Source: Streptomyces geranii (GTDB taxonomy: Bacteria > Actinomycetota > Actinomycetes > Streptomycetales > Streptomycetaceae). From it: a stretch of 64,000 nucleotides of DNA. The stretch is taken from assembly GCF_002954775.1 (NCBI RefSeq), contig NZ_PJME01000032.1:44218-108217 (forward strand), given 5' to 3'. Shown here piece by piece: positions 61,577 to 64,000 of this stretch (the stretch's first letter is position 1; each line of letters begins with the position of its first letter). The notes under the pieces were generated by a model that ran no database searches, was not told the origin of the DNA, and was given only the letters and a program-made list of their open reading frames with translations. A program made the translations under genes and the position numbers.

Positions 61577-64000
61577 GTGGGGATCGTGGGGCGACTGAGG
61601 GCGCGTCGCCGGGACGCCGAGGCAAGTCCCGTGCCGGACAGGACAGTTGACGGCGGAAGCGAGGAAGGTACCGAGGGCACGTCCCCCGGCGCCGTGACTC
61701 GTGTTCCGTCGGCCGGGTGGTCCGCGTTGCCGCCGATGCAGCGCGCGACCGCCGTCGGCCGAACAGGGGTGGCCGACGCGGGCTTCGCCGCCCGCCTCAC
61801 GACCTGGCAGAACCCCTCCTTCACCGGCACCCTCTCCCACGCCGTCCTCGACAACGCCCCGAGCGGCCTGGTGAAGGGGGCGCTCGTGGAGTCGCGGGGC
61901 CCAGGCACGGGTCTTGAACTCCCCTCATTGTCAATGCCGTTGGCGATGGCGATGGCGATGGCGATGGCGATGGCGGAGGAAGAGGTGGCGGGGGCCGGCG
62001 GGGTTGCTGTCCAACGGGCGAGGTTTCCGGGGGCGGTTGCTCGGGCTGCGGGGCCTCGGGTGGTTCCTGTGGTGGGGAGTTCGGGGTCTTCGTCCGGTCC
62101 GGTCTCCGGGGGCGGGCCGGTTGCGGCGCGCGCACCGGTTGTCGGGGCACGGTCTGTCGCGGGTTCGGCTGCGGGTTCCGGTGCGGCCGGGGGTGGCGGG
62201 GGCTCGTCCGTTGCCGTGCCGTCGTCGTCCGTGGCCGGGCGCGTGCCGCTGACCAGGGTCTCCGGTGCGCCGGTGGTGCAACGGCGGAGCTTGCCGGTGG
62301 CGAAGAGGGCGGCTGCTGCCGGGAGTTCCGGTGGCGGTGCGAGTGTGAGTGCGCCGGGAGTTGTGGAAAGCGCGGGAGCTGTGTCGGTGGCCGCGCCGGT
62401 GTCCGTGGATGGATCGGCCGCGATACCGGTGGGGGTGGGTGAGTCCTCGGTCGGGCCGGCCGTCGCCTCGGCGGGGGCGGTCACTGCTCCTGTACGGCCG
62501 GCTACGGCTTCGTCGGGATCGGGTGCCGCGTCGGTGCAGTTGGCGCCGGGCGTGCCCGCGCGGCCCGTGTCCGGGACTGAGGTGCCTGCTCCTGTGGCTG
62601 TGCAGCCTGTACAGCGGGTCGCCGATCAGGTGCGACCGGCTGCCGTCTCTTCGGAGCCGAGGTCGGGTGCGGCTGTCGTGCAGACGTCTGCTGCATCTCC
62701 GGGAGCGCCTGTCGGCGTGCCCACGGGAGGTACCTCGGTATCCCTGGTACCTCCGACGCCAACTGCCGCTGCGGTGCGGCTTGGTGCCCCGTCAGTCGGT
62801 ACCGGTTCTGTGTCTCATGAGGCGCCGACTGGTGTGCCCAGCAGTGCTGCCTCGGTTTCCTCTGAGCCCCCGGTGCCTCCGGCGACCGCGCTTCCGGTGC
62901 AGCCGTCTGGAGCCAGGGTCGTCACCTCGGCAGCTCCCGCGTCTGCGGCACCCCCGGCGTCGGGCGGAGCCGTCGTACAGCGGTTCGCCGCCCCAACGGC
63001 ACCAACAGGCGTGCCCGTGAAGCCGGTTGGCGTATCCAGCACCCCGGTCGTGCAGAGGGCCGCCGGTTCGGCGAGGCCGACTCCCGCCCCCGATGCCGTA
63101 TCGGACGTCTCGCAGTCAGTACCAAGTCCCGTTGCTCCGGAACCGGTTGGGCGCCCTGCGGAATCGACCGCACCCCTCGTGAAGCGAGCCGCGACCCCGT
63201 CCGGCCCGGCGACAGCTCCCCTGGGGCCGGTCACCACCTCGCCGCTCCGGCAGCCGACGTCCGCAGTCACCACCCAAGCCGCCAACTCGACTCCTCCGGT
63301 GCGTACTTCCGCAACCCCCAGCACCCCGCGCGACCCCGCGCCGGTCGTAGCCCAAAGCACCCGGCCGACCTCCGCCCAGGTGCCGCAGCACACCAACACG
63401 CCCCGCCCATCGAACACTTCACCCGCCGCACCTGTACCGCTGCCGCCCGTCGAGAGCAAACCCCTGGCCGGACTCGCCGCCCCGATCCAGCGAACGTCCG
63501 CCGCGGAAACCCGGAGTGCGCCCCAGCCCACACCCACGCCCACGCCCGCCACCCCGGCACCGCCCGCACCCCGTCGCCGTACCTCCCTGGGCGCCCCGCT
63601 TTCCGCCCCGCCCGCGGACGCGGCACCCCTGGTAGCACGCACCCGCCCAACACCCCCCGGCGTCACCGGAACGCCCGTCCAGCGAGTCACCGCCCCCTCG
63701 GCGGCACGACCACCCCACCCGACGACGCCCCCCAACACCCCCGCACCCCCCGCCCAGCGCGCCGTCACCACCGCTCCGGCACCGGCAATCTCCGTACCGA
63801 TCAAGCAACTTGAAGCGCCCGCCAGTAACAAGTCGCGCCCCCAGACCGACGCCCCCGCACCGCAGGCACCGCAGGCACCGCAGGCACCGCAGGCACCGCA
63901 GGCACCGCAGGCACCGCAGGCACTGGAGGTACCTAAAGTCCCCCAGTCACCGCAGGCACTTCAGCAACCCAAGGCCCCCCAGCCGCCGCAGGCACCGCAG
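61577..64000 (+). CDS. Very long Pro/Ala/Ser-rich CIS-locus protein with (V/I)QR motifs (runs off right edge)
   Basis: A single frame stays open from GTG 61577 to the window end, at least 808 codons, read by hand. The first ~110 residues look folded (LPPMQRATAVGRTGVADAGF, LTTWQNPSFTGTLSHAVLDN). After a run of Ala-Met repeats the rest is disordered-looking Pro/Ala/Ser/Val/Thr sequence with recurring PVVQR, AVVQR, PIQR, PVQR and PAQR motifs, and near the edge seven APQ triplets. It follows DUF6760 by 4 bp, so it belongs to the CIS operon. It could be a scaffold, tether or effector; the C-terminal part that would tell is missing. Opposite-strand open frames here are shadows. Confidence 0.75.
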   Translation, partial: MGIVGRLRARRRDAEASPVPDRTVDGGSEEGTEGTSPGAVTRVPSAGWSALPPMQRATAVGRTGVADAGFAARLTTWQNPSFTGTLSHAVLDNAPSGLVKGALVESRGPGTGLELPSLSMPLAMAMAMAMAMAEEEVAGAGGVAVQRARFPGAVARAAGPRVVPVVGSSGSSSGPVSGGGPVAARAPVVGARSVAGSAAGSGAAGGGGGSSVAVPSSSVAGRVPLTRVSGAPVVQRRSLPVAKRAAAAGSSGGGASVSAPGVVESAGAVSVAAPVSVDGSAAIPVGVGESSVGPAVASAGAVTAPVRPATASSGSGAASVQLAPGVPARPVSGTEVPAPVAVQPVQRVADQVRPAAVSSEPRSGAAVVQTSAASPGAPVGVPTGGTSVSLVPPTPTAAAVRLGAPSVGTGSVSHEAPTGVPSSAASVSSEPPVPPATALPVQPSGARVVTSAAPASAAPPASGGAVVQRFAAPTAPTGVPVKPVGVSSTPVVQRAAGSARPTPAPDAVSDVSQSVPSPVAPEPVGRPAESTAPLVKRAATPSGPATAPLGPVTTSPLRQPTSAVTTQAANSTPPVRTSATPSTPRDPAPVVAQSTRPTSAQVPQHTNTPRPSNTSPAAPVPLPPVESKPLAGLAAPIQRTSAAETRSAPQPTPTPTPATPAPPAPRRRTSLGAPLSAPPADAAPLVARTRPTPPGVTGTPVQRVTAPSAARPPHPTTPPNTPAPPAQRAVTTAPAPAISVPIKQLEAPASNKSRPQTDAPAPQAPQAPQAPQAPQAPQAPQALEVPKVPQSPQALQQPKAPQPPQAPQ
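61943..61972 (+). repeat. 6-bp coding microsatellite (GCGATG) x 5
   Basis: Five exact GCGATG units encode (Ala-Met)5 in the long CIS-locus frame. Changes in copy number keep the reading frame. Confidence 0.9.
63857..63919 (+). repeat. 9-bp coding tandem repeat (GCACCGCAG) x 7
   Basis: Seven exact copies encode Ala-Pro-Gln. Degenerate copies (GCACTGGAG and others) follow to the window edge, where GCACCGCAG reappears. Confidence 0.9.

Noticed and set aside
61309..63831. Two long minus-strand frames (391 and 338 codons) at the right end
   Set aside because: The plus-strand frame is uninterrupted for over 2.4 kb, starts 4 bp after DUF6760 and has protein-like N-terminal sequence; the minus frames are interrupted and lack ribosome binding sites or neighbours.

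Overview
The window reads as Streptomyces or a very close actinomycete chromosome. Coding DNA is extremely GC-rich at third positions, GTG starts and 4-base stop/start overlaps are common, and the families present are typical of the genus: SARP and LAL regulators, DUF6879, DUF6059, DUF6760, an AfsR-type STAND protein, a type II polyketide cluster and a contractile injection system (CIS). All family names come from reading translations by eye; no database was searched.

Region 1 (1-20.4 kb) is a defence and conflict island. It starts inside a BREX type 2 (Pgl) locus on the minus strand: pglX, cut by the window edge, and pglW. Next come a Beta-family protein, a two-gene AAA-ATPase plus Toprim-like (DUF4276-type) module, a second complete PglX-like methyltransferase whose catalytic NPPY motif reads EPPF, a SWIM zinc-finger protein beside it, a DUF2075 helicase-like protein, an EcsC-like protein, a DUF6879 pair, and a STAND (NB-ARC) gene broken near its end.

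Region 2 (20.5-48.1 kb) is a type II polyketide cluster. The core is KS-alpha, chain length factor and ACP, with TcmI-type, cupin and SRPBCC cyclases, two ketoreductases, three ABM-fold monooxygenases or cyclases, an O-methyltransferase and a SchA/CurD-like protein. It has its own acyl-CoA carboxylase beta and epsilon subunits, a stand-alone acyltransferase and a KSIII, which points to dedicated priming or extender supply. An asparagine-synthetase-type amidotransferase suggests an amide in the product, as in pentangular polyphenols with an isoquinolinone ring. Less usual members are an SCP2 protein, two divergent DUF1772 (anthrone-oxygenase-like) proteins, a membrane-anchored multicopper oxidase with an expanded repeat linker, and a POT transporter. 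SARP and MarR regulators and a DHA2 exporter lie at the right end. Strong hairpins separate the convergent units.

Region 3 (48.3-64 kb) is the start of a Streptomyces-type CIS locus: a LAL-type LuxR regulator, a short response-regulator-like LuxR protein, DUF4255, AAA+ ATPase, two paralogous single-pass membrane proteins with different C-terminal ectodomains, sheath, tube, a small Cys-pair protein, DUF6760, and a very long Pro/Ala/Ser-rich open frame with recurring (V/I)QR motifs that runs off the right edge.

I saw no tRNA, rRNA, CRISPR array, transposase or integrase. Low-complexity and tandem-repeat DNA is prominent in Region 3 and at the Region 1/2 border.
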